Assembly: GCF_016745275.1 (NCBI RefSeq)
Contig: NZ_JADOEP010000007.1
Location: 54,422-118,421, forward strand
Origin: Enterococcus sp. BWB1-3
Lineage (GTDB): Bacteria > Bacillota > Bacilli > Lactobacillales > Enterococcaceae
DNA length: 64,000 nt
Reading direction: 5' to 3'
The translations under genes were made by a program, and so were the position numbers. Every line of letters begins with the position of its first letter. The stretch's first letter is position 1. The notes below the pieces were generated by a model. The model saw nothing but the letters and a program-made list of their open reading frames with translations, did no database searches and was not told the DNA's origin. Shown piece by piece: positions 52,801-60,661 of this stretch.

Positions 52801-53395
52801 CCATGTTCTGGCTACAGGAGCAGATGTAAATATCTTCGTAATGGATAATGAAGTTTATGCTAATACTGGCGGGCAGATGTCTAAAGCCACTCCAACCTCA
52901 GCGATTGCAAAATTTGCTGCCGGCGGGAAAAAGACAAAGAAAAAAGATCTTGGTTTAATGGCAATGGCTTACCGGGATGTGTATGTAGCATCAATTTCCA
53001 TTGAAGCAAATCCGGCTCAGGCTTTGAAAGCAATAACAGAGGCAGAAAGCTATCCGGGACCATCTTTGATTATCGGCTATACTCCATGTATCAATCATGG
53101 TCAGCGTGGTGGCATGAGTCAGTCTATTAAAGTTGCGAAAGATGCAGTTGAATCAGGATACTGGCCGCTTTATCGTCATGATCCTCGTCTAAGAGCAAAA
53201 GGCAAGGAGCCAATGCGTGTAGACTTTAAAAAAGCAGACTTCTCAAAAATGGAAGATTTCCTACGCAGTCAGGTACGTTTCTCAGCATTGCGTAATATAA
53301 AACAGGATGAAATTGAAGTGGAACAAATGCTTCATCAGACAGTTACGGACATGGAAGAACGCTCAGAAAGCTATACTCAGTTATTGAAGAAATAA
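49868..53395 (+). CDS. nifJ: pyruvate:ferredoxin (flavodoxin) oxidoreductase
   Basis: A 1175-residue single-chain PFOR converting pyruvate and CoA to acetyl-CoA, CO2 and two low-potential electrons. Domain order: pyrimidine-binding domain (YPITPSSTMAE), transketolase C-like and gamma domains, two [4Fe-4S] clusters (CTMCNECAFICPHAA about 693; CTGCGLCVEMCPA about 750), then the TPP domain with CAGCGETPYVKL, GDGWAYDIGY and MDNEVYANTGGQ. It is of full length for the family. It ends the flavodoxin-nfnAB-nifJ operon; GAGGTGG precedes its ATG. Confidence 0.97.
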   Translation: MRKMKTMDGNTAAAYISYAFTEVAGIYPITPSSTMAEVVDEWAENGLKNIFGETVNLIEMQSEAGAAGTVHGSLKTGVLTTTYTASQGLLLMIPNMFKIAGELLPTVFHVAARAVSTNALSIFGDHSDVMAARQTGFCMLAESSVQEVMDLSAVAHLASIEGSLPFMNFFDGFRTSHELQKIEALDYDELKEMVNWEALERFRKRGMNPNHPTVSGTAQNPDIHFQQRETVNSYYDEMPKIVQKYMQKINNLRGTNYDLMNYYGDPEATEVIISMGSASPTIQQTVDYLNSQGRKVGHIDVHLYRPFPAENLLEKLPKKVERVAVLDRTKEPGSDGEPLLLDVQSVLYRHENRPIIIGGRYGIASKDVTPNHIVSVFDHLLLPVNELKQRFTIGINDDVTYLSLPMTEMLDLTKDTTFQAKFWGFGSDGTVGANKQAIKIIGNNTDKYAQAYFAYDSKKSGGLTVSHLRFGDDPILSTYNVECPDFVGCHNAAYLHKYDLVKGLRDGGTFLLNTVWDVERVKTHLPKSLKRYLAEHSINFYIINAMEIAQRLGLGRRINTVMSAAFFEVTDIMDRSTFLPFLKDEVKAAYGKKSMAIVEKNWEAIDATFAALTKVDLPEEWKTLENPVAAAEISNKPAYVRNILEPVNRQEGNQLSVNDLIQNGMLGGEMAMGTAAYEKRGIALEVPEWIPENCTMCNECAFICPHAAIRPFLADEAEMEETPEGFITRTMKGPDNLEYRIQVSLEDCTGCGLCVEMCPAKDKALVMKSYEEQKEQALNWAFAMTLRQKANPIKKFSIKGSQFEQPLIEFSGACAGCGETPYVKLLTQLYGDRMMIANTTGCSSIWGASAPATPYTVNAEGKGPAWSNSLFEDNAEYGLGMYIANETKRKRLAVLLQKAVDNGYGSETTQAQMQDWLDHAAEGEGTQQRAAKLAQALREDRDDRVKEILNHEEMFAKPSQWMLGGDGWAYDIGYSGIDHVLATGADVNIFVMDNEVYANTGGQMSKATPTSAIAKFAAGGKKTKKKDLGLMAMAYRDVYVASISIEANPAQALKAITEAESYPGPSLIIGYTPCINHGQRGGMSQSIKVAKDAVESGYWPLYRHDPRLRAKGKEPMRVDFKKADFSKMEDFLRSQVRFSALRNIKQDEIEVEQMLHQTVTDMEERSESYTQLLKK

Positions 53396-53479
53396 GAATT
53401 GGAGATATTGATTAAAAAGAAATACTTACAATCCTATTTGAAGTTCTTCAACAGTAAGGAAAATGATAAGTAGTAAATG

Positions 53480-53529
53480 GTCTGTCGATCTCCGATAGCG
53501 CGTAAATACAGGGAGATCGACAGACTTTT
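53480..53529. terminator. GATCGACAG hairpin after nifJ
   Basis: GTCTGTCGATCTCC (53480-53493) pairs perfectly over 14 bases with GGAGATCGACAGAC (53512-53525) and is followed by TTTTC. It can end the nifJ transcript. Its sequence is shared with the hairpins before arrays 1 and 3. Confidence 0.75.
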
Positions 53530-53624
53530 CTTTGAAATAGAATGTTTTGAATAGAAAACGCTGATTTTCCGGAGTTTAAGGGTCAGAAATTTAATTATGG
53601 AAAAAGAAATATCTTTTCAGCAAA

Positions 53625-53735
53625 TTGACTTTTGTAATATATGTAGTTTAAAATGTAAGGATAGAATGATTCAGAAAAAGAGATCGACAGAATAGCCGCT
53701 AGAAACCCTTATTTAGCAAGAGGTGAAATCGGGTG
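53625..53735 (+). promoter_or_regulatory. leader and promoter of CRISPR array 2
   Basis: TTGACT at 53625, an 18-base spacer, TAAAAT at 53649; GATCGACAGAA at 53682 (54 bases before the first repeat); and a small CTTATTTAGCAAG hairpin at 53708. The same elements and spacing as arrays 1 and 3. Confidence 0.75.
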
Positions 53736-54158
53736 GTTTTAATCTAAACAGAGTGTAATGTAAATTTTACAGGTATTCGGGATCTGGAGAAGCAGTCATT
53801 CCGTTTTAATCTAAACAGAGTGTAATGTAAATAACGTTACACACATGATGATCGAGGCGAACTACTCGGTTTTAATCTAAACAGAGTGTAATGTAAATAT
53901 GAATGCCTTCTTACCATAAACAAGAACGTAGCCGTTTTAATCTAAACAGAGTGTAATGTAAATCTTTGTGGCGAATCTATCGAACTTGCTATTGATCACG
54001 TTTTAATCTAAACAGAGTGTAATGTAAATCTTGGTAAATATGAAGTTGAAGAAATCAAGGCCAGTGGTTTAATCTGAACAAAGTATAATTTGAATTTTGC
54101 TAAAAAAATAGAAAATGTCTCTTACGGATTTGTCTTAATCTAAACAGAGTGTTTTTCT
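53736..54158 (+). CRISPR. CRISPR array 2, seven repeats and six spacers
   Basis: Repeats begin at 53736, 53803, 53869, 53934, 54000, 54066 and 54132. The first five are identical to those of array 1; the sixth has several changes and the seventh is truncated, so the array decays at its distal end. Spacers are 35-37 bases and differ from those of array 1. No cas gene is near. Confidence 0.96.
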
Positions 54159-54188
54159 CATAAGCTAATATATTGATTCAGCTCAAAT

Positions 54189-54221
54189 AAAAAAAGCCAA
54201 GACGCAGTTTGTCTTAGCTTT
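54189..54221 (-). terminator. terminator of the lipoprotein gene
   Basis: AAAGC-C-AAGAC pairs with GTCTT-AGCTTT; the A-run on the left gives the T-tail on the minus strand. Confidence 0.75.
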
Positions 54222-54228
54222 ATATAAT

Positions 54229-54699
54229 CTATTTCTTTTTTGTAAATCCCTGTGCTTCAAAATCTTCAACAGTTTTTTTGAAGCTGACATTATCTGAGTC
54301 GTCACTTACTGCAAGTCCAAGTGTGGAAGCATCTGCTTTTTCAAGGTCAACGGACATTGTAAGTAGTAATGTTGTATCTGTAAATTTCATGTCCATAGAA
54401 GTACCTTCTCCATCTTCATAAGCCTCGTACATAGAACGAACTCTTTCTTCAAGAGCTTCCTTGGTTTCATCATCAATGAAATATCCATCCTCATACCCAA
54501 AATAAGAGTACGGATAGTCCATTTTTTGGTCAACTTTGATCAACTTATCTCCTTCATGTGTGAAGATCGCTTCCATAGTTGCACCCTCAATCTCGACTGT
54601 ATAGGTGCTGGTTTCAGCTTTTGCACCCCCACCATTTCCGCATGCTGTGAAAAGCAAAGCAAGCAACATAATTATTGATGCTTTCAAGTATTTTTTCAT
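54229..54699 (-). CDS. DUF1307/YehR-like lipoprotein
   Basis: A 156-residue secreted lipoprotein. The signal peptide MKKYLKASIIMLLALLFTAC ends with the lipobox LFTAC, cleaved before Cys20, then a short Gly-Asn linker and a folded domain with TYTVEIEGATMEAIFTHEGD and KADASTLGLAVSDD-type segments typical of YehR/DUF1307. It would be anchored on the outer face of the membrane; function unknown. The ATG at 54699 has AAGGGG upstream. It is monocistronic. Confidence 0.82.
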   Translation of the reverse strand: MKKYLKASIIMLLALLFTACGNGGGAKAETSTYTVEIEGATMEAIFTHEGDKLIKVDQKMDYPYSYFGYEDGYFIDDETKEALEERVRSMYEAYEDGEGTSMDMKFTDTTLLLTMSVDLEKADASTLGLAVSDDSDNVSFKKTVEDFEAQGFTKKK

Positions 54700-54771
54700 T
54701 ATTGAACCCCTTTTATTTATTTGGTAATTCAAAATATATTCGCCTAAAACCTCCAAATCCTTGATACGCAA

Positions 54772-55291
54772 GAATTCATAACCTGTTTCGTTCTTCTTCC
54801 CTTATAACAATTTAATTATGTTATTTTAGGTATCGAAGTGAACACTTTACACTGAGCAGTATTGAGCTGCAATAATTGTTTTGATACGCATTTTTTAACT
54901 CCGTAATGCTCAATAATATAGGCTTTTTGTTAAATGTTATAGTTATTTAATTGGTCAGTTTTTCATAGATTCTTTTGAGTTACCATTTATTTTATAACAA
55001 ACTTTAGTTTATCAGACCTGAATGAATCATTCAATCTCAGCTTTTTTCAAAAATCGTAATTTTTTGAGAAAAATATTATAGAGAGACTTTTTTATTGAAA
55101 AATCTTTTCTATTTCAATCTTTTCTCTAGTATAATTATTTTTGTAAGGGGATAAATAATAGCTGTGAATAATGGTCAAAATTAGTTGATATAATTAAAGA
55201 AGCAGAATAGAATTGCTTGAAACTTAGGGAAGGTGCAGAATCTGAAGATTAAAAAAAGAAGTTAACGTACATTTTCTTTTAGAGGCATCGG
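54772..55291. other. non-coding region
   Basis: AT-rich intergenic sequence with one weak inverted repeat (TATTGAGC at 54860 and GCTCAATA at 54908). I see no gene or RNA here. Confidence 0.5.
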
Positions 55292-55640
55292 GATGGAAAG
55301 GACGGCTCGGTTTCAAAATGCTGCTTCAGTCAATGGTGGTCTTGTCAGTTTAGAGATAAAGAAAAGTTCATGATTGTAAAGCAGAGCAACTATCTAAAGT
55401 TCAATCAGGACGAAAGCCTAATGAAATTTTTGCAGGACACGAAAAACAGAGTTCTGATGGAGACCAGCCCTGTAGATAAAATCTGAGGGCTAAGTATGAT
55501 TGAGGATAGTCCATCAATAGAAAATTTTCTGCAATGGAAAGGTGAAAATCTTTTGGTTTTGCTCTGATGGAAGTCAGAGAACAATTAATACAGCAAGTCC
55601 AAGTAATCACTATTGGAGCATACAAGTTAAAATTTTCTAT
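55292..55640 (+). pseudogene. NADAR (DUF1768, YbiA-like) family gene remnant
   Basis: Reading from about 55340 the frame gives FRDKEKFMIVKQSNYLKFNQ, then TKNRVLMETSPVDKI, then a TGA (55484-55486) exactly where the family has the Trp of the WG motif, then GLSMIEDSP and LQWKGENLL. After a frameshift near 55548 it continues GFALMEVREQLIQQ. These are the C-terminal motifs of NADAR proteins (KFxQN, LVEASPxDxIWG, WxGxNLLGxALMEVR). The N-terminal half is missing. Intact members are N-glycosidases acting on damaged riboflavin intermediates or on ADP-ribosylated substrates. Confidence 0.72.
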
Positions 55641-55742
55641 TATTGAACATCATGTACAGACTATTTTTTAATGTAATTTATAATTTGGTAAAAGAAATAG
55701 CTATCTATCAATATATCTTCTTGAATCGCGAAAGGAGCAATA

Positions 55743-56576
55743 ATGGATCAATTCAAAAAAATTAAATTGTTAGTCTGCGATATGGATGGAACATTGACTT
55801 ATGAAGAAAGTGACAATGCTGCCTATACTCCTTCAAAAAAAGGATTACCGGAACGCAACCATCAGTCAATCAGTGAATTTATTGAAGCTGGTGGATTGTT
55901 TTGTGTAGCAACAGGACGCTTATTGGAAGATGTGCGTTCTGTTCTTGGAGACGAGTTGTTTTCAAAAAGTTATAAGATCGTTCAAAATGGTTCATTTGCA
56001 ATGGATCGTGAAAGCAATATAGCAGCGGAGGATTTCTTCTCAGAAGAACAGTCAAAAAGGATTTATGCAAAATTGCGCAGCTTAAATCTGCCATTCAGCT
56101 GTTCAACGCTAAACCAGCATACGTATGAGTCGCATGTCTCTGATGAACTGATGGAACAGGCATTTGGTAATGTTGTAGAAAAAATGGAGATAACGGAAAA
56201 GTTCGCTCACCCGGAAAATCCTGCGAATATTTGCGTAGTTCGAGAAAATGTAAATGATTTGCGTAAAGACATGGAGAGACTTCACAGAGTTCTGGCAAAT
56301 GAAGAAGTAAACTATCAAATCACCAGTCCATATACCATTGATATTAACCCAAAAAGTGTGAATAAAGGAGCTGCAGTAAGTTCTCTGGTTGAGCAATTTG
56401 GAATTAAAGCAACAGAGGTAGCCGTTGTAGGAGATTCGTACAACGATATTAGTATGTTCCGCTGCTTCCCAAATTCATATGCAATGGCTCATGCCGAAGA
56501 AGGAGTCAAAAAGTACGCAAATCATCAGATTTCCATGGTTGCAGAGGTGTTTACTGAGGGGTGTTCCATAGAATAG
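55743..56576 (+). CDS. Cof-type HAD superfamily phosphatase
   Basis: A 277-residue HAD hydrolase of the Cof (class IIB) type. Motif I is LLVCDMDGTLT with the nucleophile Asp, motif II is the Thr in CVATGR, the Lys of motif III is near NPKSVNKGAAV, and motif IV is VVGDSYNDISMF. The cap insert lies about 85-185. Substrates are probably sugar phosphates or related metabolites and cannot be told from sequence. GAAAGGAG precedes the ATG. It stands upstream of, but about 150 bases from, the EEP-family gene. Confidence 0.9.
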   Translation: MDQFKKIKLLVCDMDGTLTYEESDNAAYTPSKKGLPERNHQSISEFIEAGGLFCVATGRLLEDVRSVLGDELFSKSYKIVQNGSFAMDRESNIAAEDFFSEEQSKRIYAKLRSLNLPFSCSTLNQHTYESHVSDELMEQAFGNVVEKMEITEKFAHPENPANICVVRENVNDLRKDMERLHRVLANEEVNYQITSPYTIDINPKSVNKGAAVSSLVEQFGIKATEVAVVGDSYNDISMFRCFPNSYAMAHAEEGVKKYANHQISMVAEVFTEGCSIE

Positions 56577-56724
56577 GCTATTAGGATTGAAGTCTGATTG
56601 TCGAATAATAAACAAACAGATAAAATTAAGAGTTAGTAAGACAGGGCGAAAAGCTGGTTCCTGTCTTTGTTTTTTGCTATCATTTGGAGTAATGAATAAA
56701 TCAGAAAATAAAAGGAGTAAAAAA

Positions 56725-57807
56725 ATGAAAAAAGCAATGATAATTATTGGATCAATCCTTGGAGTGATGCTGTTAGTAGTCGTGATTTATGTAGGCTATG
56801 TCTTTTTTGGTTATTCCCGCATAGAAGATGATCTGATACTTAAGGTTGAACAAAAAGCGAAAGATAGTCAGGTGGAAACGGATAAAGAATATACTGCAGT
56901 CACCTTTAATATTGGGTATGGCGCATACCCTCCGGACTATACATTCTTTATGGATGGCGGAAAAGAATCAAAAGCTCGAAGTAAGGAATCTGTAAATGAA
57001 AATATTGAAGGAGTAGTCAAAACCCTTGAACGAATTAATGCAGACTTTGCAGTACTTCAGGAAGTGGATGAAAAAGCAACAAGAAGTCATGGTGTGAATG
57101 AAGTAAAAATGATCAGCGACAGCTTTGGCGACTATTCTGCTGTTTCAGCAACCAACTACGATTCAGCCTATTTAATGTATCCGGTACTAGATCCGATTGG
57201 TAAATCTAAATCAGGTATTTTAAGTTTAAGCAACACAAAAATAAATTCAAGTATTCGCTATAGCCTGCCTATAGAAACGTCGTTTAATAAATTCTTTGAT
57301 TTGGACCGTGCGTTTACCGTTTCAGAAATTGATGTAGCAAACGGCAAGAAAATGATGTTGTACAATGTTCATTTATCAGCCTACATGAAAGACGAAGAAA
57401 TTCAAAAGAACCAAATTATGACACTGTTTGACCATATGGAAAATGAATATAAAAACGGGAATTATGTTGTTTGCGGAGGGGACTTTAATCATGATCTGCT
57501 CCCTTCTTCTTCTAAAACATTTGGAAATGACACAAGCAAAGATTATTCATGGCTGCAGCCATTCCCTAAAGAAAATCTGCCGGAGGGACTGGCAGTCACT
57601 GATTTCACTGATGACGGGGAGCCTGTACCATCAACCAGAAACCTGGATACCCCTTATGAAAAAGGAAAATCATTCGTAGCTCTAATTGACGGTTTTATCG
57701 TATCTGACAATGTTGAGGCACTGGAAACAAAAGTATTGGATGAATCCTTCCAGTATTCAGATCATCACCCAGTAACGATGACATTTAAATTGAAGGAATC
57801 AAATTAA
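56725..57807 (+). CDS. membrane-anchored endonuclease/exonuclease/phosphatase family protein
   Basis: A 360-residue protein: an N-terminal membrane segment (about 5-30, MKKAMIIIGSILGVMLLVVV) followed by an extracytoplasmic EEP domain. Catalytic motifs: TFNIGYG, VLQEVDE (metal-binding Glu), YNVHLSAY, GGDFNHD and the terminal SDHHPV. The fold includes phosphodiesterases such as sphingomyelinases and nucleases; the substrate is not evident. I chose the ATG at 56725, preceded by AAAAGGAG; an in-frame extension to 56587 lacks support. Confidence 0.88.
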   Translation: MKKAMIIIGSILGVMLLVVVIYVGYVFFGYSRIEDDLILKVEQKAKDSQVETDKEYTAVTFNIGYGAYPPDYTFFMDGGKESKARSKESVNENIEGVVKTLERINADFAVLQEVDEKATRSHGVNEVKMISDSFGDYSAVSATNYDSAYLMYPVLDPIGKSKSGILSLSNTKINSSIRYSLPIETSFNKFFDLDRAFTVSEIDVANGKKMMLYNVHLSAYMKDEEIQKNQIMTLFDHMENEYKNGNYVVCGGDFNHDLLPSSSKTFGNDTSKDYSWLQPFPKENLPEGLAVTDFTDDGEPVPSTRNLDTPYEKGKSFVALIDGFIVSDNVEALETKVLDESFQYSDHHPVTMTFKLKESN

Positions 57808-57840
57808 TTCGAGCTTCTATTTAACAAAATTGAATAACTC

Positions 57841-57877
57841 AAAAAACGCTGAGGTCTTTAAGATTTCAGTGTTTTTT
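57841..57877 (+). terminator. terminator after the EEP-family gene
   Basis: AAAAAACGCTGA pairs with TTCAGTGTTTTTTT (one G-T pair), with a T-tail. Confidence 0.85.
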
Positions 57878-57962
57878 TCTATAGAAAAGAATTATCAGGA
57901 ATTTGAGTGATAAACTTCTTTCTTTACAAAGCAGTATTTGTCAATTATAGTATCATTAACGA

Positions 57963-57978
57963 ATACCCATAGGGGTAT
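57963..57978. promoter_or_regulatory. CstR/CsoR-type operator
   Basis: ATACCCATAGGGGTAT is a near-perfect palindrome with the runs of C and G typical of CsoR/CstR operators. It lies 16 bases before the first start codon of the rhodanese-CoA persulfide reductase operon, whose last gene encodes a CstR-like repressor. Confidence 0.85.
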
Positions 57979-57994
57979 AAAAAGGAGAGAGCGT

Positions 57995-58309
57995 ATGTTT
58001 CTATTTAATCGTACACCGTCTATATCAGGAAAGGATCTGGAAAAGAAGCTGGCTGAAACGTTAACAATCATAGATGTTCGGGAAAAGGCTGAATTTTCAG
58101 GCGGCCATATCCCCGGTGCAGTGAACGTTCCGCTTGGAAAAATATCTGGATATAAACCGAAAACAGATCCACCAATATATGTCATCTGTCAGTCAGGAAT
58201 CAGAAGTAAACGGGCAGTAAAGAATTTAGAAAAAAGAAAAATTCAGGCAGTCCATGTAAAAGGCGGTATGATCCGTTGGCAGGGTGCAGTTAAGGGAGGA
58301 AATTATTAA
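57995..58309 (+). CDS. rhodanese-like sulfurtransferase
   Basis: A 104-residue single-domain rhodanese. The active-site Cys lies in YVICQSGIRSKRA; REKAEFSGGHIPGAVNVPL is the typical upstream pattern. It transfers sulfane sulfur between persulfides. I chose the ATG at 57995, with AAAAAGGAGAG upstream; an in-frame start 57 bases earlier would overlap the operator. It is first of four coupled genes, each overlapping the next by one base. Confidence 0.92.
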   Translation: MFLFNRTPSISGKDLEKKLAETLTIIDVREKAEFSGGHIPGAVNVPLGKISGYKPKTDPPIYVICQSGIRSKRAVKNLEKRKIQAVHVKGGMIRWQGAVKGGNY

Positions 58310-59961
58310 TGAAAGTAGTGGTTATCGGCGGAGTAGCAGGCGGAATGTCAGCTGCAACCAGATTAAGACGTCTGTCTGAAGAAGCAGAAATTATTGTTTT
58401 GGAAAAAGGACCTTACGTGTCGTTTGCAAATTGCGGGCTGCCTTACTACGTTTCTGGAGAAATCAGTGAGCGTGAAGAATTAATAGTGCAAACTCCAGAG
58501 CAGTTGAAAAGACGATTCAATATTGATGTAATGGTAGAAACAGAAGCTATTAAAATTGACAGACATCATAAAACAGTACAGATTGACAGAAACGGAAAAA
58601 CAGAAGCAATCTCTTATGACAAGCTGATACTTTCGCCGGGAGCAGAGCCATTGCTGCCGCCAATCAGCGGACTTCAGGACGCTGAAAATGTCTACACCTT
58701 AAGAAATGTTCCTGATGTAGACAAAATTACGGAAGAAATTAAGACAAAACAGCCTGAAAAAGCGATTGTCATTGGAGCTGGTTTTATCGGATTGGAAATG
58801 GCAGAGAATCTAAAATATTTGGGCTTGGATGTGACAATTGTTGAAGCAGCTCCTCAGCTGCTGCCTCCTTTAGATCCTGAGATGGCAGTTTTTGTGGAAA
58901 ATCGGTTGAAGGAAGCTGGAATAAACGTGATGACGAATGCGGCAGTGCAAGAGTTTAAAGCAAATGGTAAAACTCTTAAGCTAAGTAATGGAAAGGAACT
59001 CACAAGTGATTTTACAATCCTTTCCATCGGTATAAAACCTGTGAACAAACTGGCTGTTGAAGCAGGTCTGGAGATGGGCTTGCGTGGAGGTATTTTAGTA
59101 AATGAGAAGTATCAGACAACAGATGAAGATATTTTTGCTGTGGGAGATGCAATTGTTATCAAACAGCAAATATCCGGAACAGAAGCAATGATTTCTCTGG
59201 CTTCCCCTGCCAATCGTCAGGGAAGACAGGTTGCAGATGTGATTTCAAATATTGACAGAAAAAATAAAGGAAGCATCGGTACGGCAGTTGTCAGAGTTTT
59301 TGACATGGCTGCAGCAAGTACCGGCTTAAATGAGCGACAGTTAAAGGCCCTGAATCTGAATTATAAGGTCGTTCACATCGTGGCAAAAAGTCATGCTGGA
59401 TATTTTCCTGGTAGTCAGCCTATTATCTTGAAGCTATTATTTAATCCAATTAGTGGTAAAATATATGGGGCGCAGGCAATTGGTAAAGATGGCGCAGATA
59501 AACGAATTGACATTTTGGCAACAGCAATTAAAGCAGATTTGACCGTTATGGATCTTCCAGAGCTGGAATTTACTTATGCTCCGCCATTTGGATCAGCTAA
59601 AGATCCGGTAAATATGATTGGCTATGCAGCGTTGAATATTGTAGAAGGTATTTCAGATAATATTCAGTTTTATGAATTGAAAGAAGCAAGAAAAGCGGGG
59701 GCCGTATTACTGGATGTTCGAAATACAGAGGAACTAAAAAATAATGGGAGCATTGGAGAAGATATTAATATTCCATTGGATGAACTTAGAACTCGGTTGA
59801 ATGAGCTTCCAAAGGATAAGCAGATTATTGTCAGCTGTCAAAGTGGACAGCGGAGCTATCTGGCAGAAAGAATTTTAAAGAACAATGGATTTGATGTGAA
59901 AAATCTTGATGGAGCATTTCAAATCTATAGCGCCGTATATCCCGGGGAGGTAATAAAATAG
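58309..59961 (+). CDS. CoA-disulfide/CoA-persulfide reductase fused to rhodanese
   Basis: A 550-residue fusion: an N-terminal FAD/NAD flavoprotein (VVVIGGVAGGMSAATRLRRL; redox Cys42 in VSFANCGLPYY; second dinucleotide fold VIGAGFIGLEMAENL; FAD segment DIFAVGDA; C-terminal dimer domain) joined to a rhodanese domain (about 455-550, active Cys in IIVSCQSGQRSYLA). Such CoADR-RHOD enzymes (CoAPR in enterococci) reduce CoA persulfide, releasing sulfide. Coupled by overlap to both neighbours. Confidence 0.93.
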   Translation: MKVVVIGGVAGGMSAATRLRRLSEEAEIIVLEKGPYVSFANCGLPYYVSGEISEREELIVQTPEQLKRRFNIDVMVETEAIKIDRHHKTVQIDRNGKTEAISYDKLILSPGAEPLLPPISGLQDAENVYTLRNVPDVDKITEEIKTKQPEKAIVIGAGFIGLEMAENLKYLGLDVTIVEAAPQLLPPLDPEMAVFVENRLKEAGINVMTNAAVQEFKANGKTLKLSNGKELTSDFTILSIGIKPVNKLAVEAGLEMGLRGGILVNEKYQTTDEDIFAVGDAIVIKQQISGTEAMISLASPANRQGRQVADVISNIDRKNKGSIGTAVVRVFDMAAASTGLNERQLKALNLNYKVVHIVAKSHAGYFPGSQPIILKLLFNPISGKIYGAQAIGKDGADKRIDILATAIKADLTVMDLPELEFTYAPPFGSAKDPVNMIGYAALNIVEGISDNIQFYELKEARKAGAVLLDVRNTEELKNNGSIGEDINIPLDELRTRLNELPKDKQIIVSCQSGQRSYLAERILKNNGFDVKNLDGAFQIYSAVYPGEVIK

Positions 59962-60257
59962 TGTATCAAACAATGATGATTCCAGAATTTGAACAGCTGA
60001 TAAAGAAAAAGAATGTGAATATTCTAGATGTCCGAGAAGAAGATGAGTTTCAATCAGGACACATTGATGGGGCTGTAAATATACCATTAAGCGGTTTTTC
60101 TGAAACAGCTGAGAGATTGGAAAAAGATAAAGATTACTACGTTATCTGTCACTCGGGCTCACGTTCACAACTGGCTTGTCAGCTTTTAGGGTCTAAAGGA
60201 TTTACAACGACAAATATCATGGGCGGCATGTCAGCCTGGAGAGGAGATATCGTGTAA
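59961..60257 (+). CDS. rhodanese-like sulfurtransferase
   Basis: A 98-residue rhodanese with active-site Cys in YVICHSGSRSQLAC and the GHIDGAVNIPL pattern. The start is GTG, overlapping the preceding TAG by one base (TAGTG), with GGGGAGG nine bases upstream; an ATG four codons on is an alternative. It is third in the persulfide operon. Confidence 0.9.
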   Translation: MYQTMMIPEFEQLIKKKNVNILDVREEDEFQSGHIDGAVNIPLSGFSETAERLEKDKDYYVICHSGSRSQLACQLLGSKGFTTTNIMGGMSAWRGDIV

Positions 60258-60511
60258 TGGAATGTGATAAAAAGATAGCGAATCGACTGAAACGGTCGGA
60301 AGGACAGGTACGTGGTATTCTTAAAATGATGGAAGAAGGAAAAGACTGCCGGGAAGTTGTGACGCAGCTGATGGCTGTTCGGTCCAGTATCGACAAAGTT
60401 ATTGGTCTGGTTGTAACAGAAAATCTTGTACAGTGCATGCAGGAAAAAGACATCGATTTAACCAGTGAAGATGTTGAAAAAGCGCTGGAAATGATAATAA
60501 AAACTAGATAA
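60257..60511 (+). CDS. cstR: CstR-like persulfide-sensing repressor
   Basis: An 84-residue DUF156 (CsoR family) all-helical regulator. Copper-sensing CsoR uses Cys-His-Cys; here Cys31 (EEGKDCREV) and Cys60 (VVTENLVQCM) are present but the His position is Asn (TEN), as in CstR of staphylococci and enterococci, which reacts with persulfides through these two Cys. It overlaps the preceding gene by one base and ends the operon. It would bind the operator at 57963 and regulate itself. Confidence 0.92.
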   Translation: MECDKKIANRLKRSEGQVRGILKMMEEGKDCREVVTQLMAVRSSIDKVIGLVVTENLVQCMQEKDIDLTSEDVEKALEMIIKTR

Positions 60512-60518
60512 AAATAGA

Positions 60519-60569
60519 ATCTGTTGACCTCCGATAGTGTAAAAATATGGGGAGATCGACAGATTTTTT
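60519..60569. terminator. GATCGACAG hairpin after cstR
   Basis: ATCTGTTGACCTCC (60519-60532) pairs with GGAGATCGACAGAT (60551-60564), with one mismatch and one wobble, followed by TTTTT. It serves as the cstR terminator and shares its sequence, including the loop start GATAG, with the hairpin at 53480. Confidence 0.78.
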
Positions 60570-60661
60570 GTTAGAATAGTCAAATTTGCAGTCGAAATTA
60601 GGAAATTATTGATTTGATAGGATTTTCTGCTATGCGTAAGTAAACGAATTATTCAACATCA

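Noticed and set aside
54860-54915. Inverted repeat TATTGAGC/GCTCAATA as a regulatory site
   Set aside because: Long loop, short arms, AT-rich surroundings and no gene it would clearly serve.
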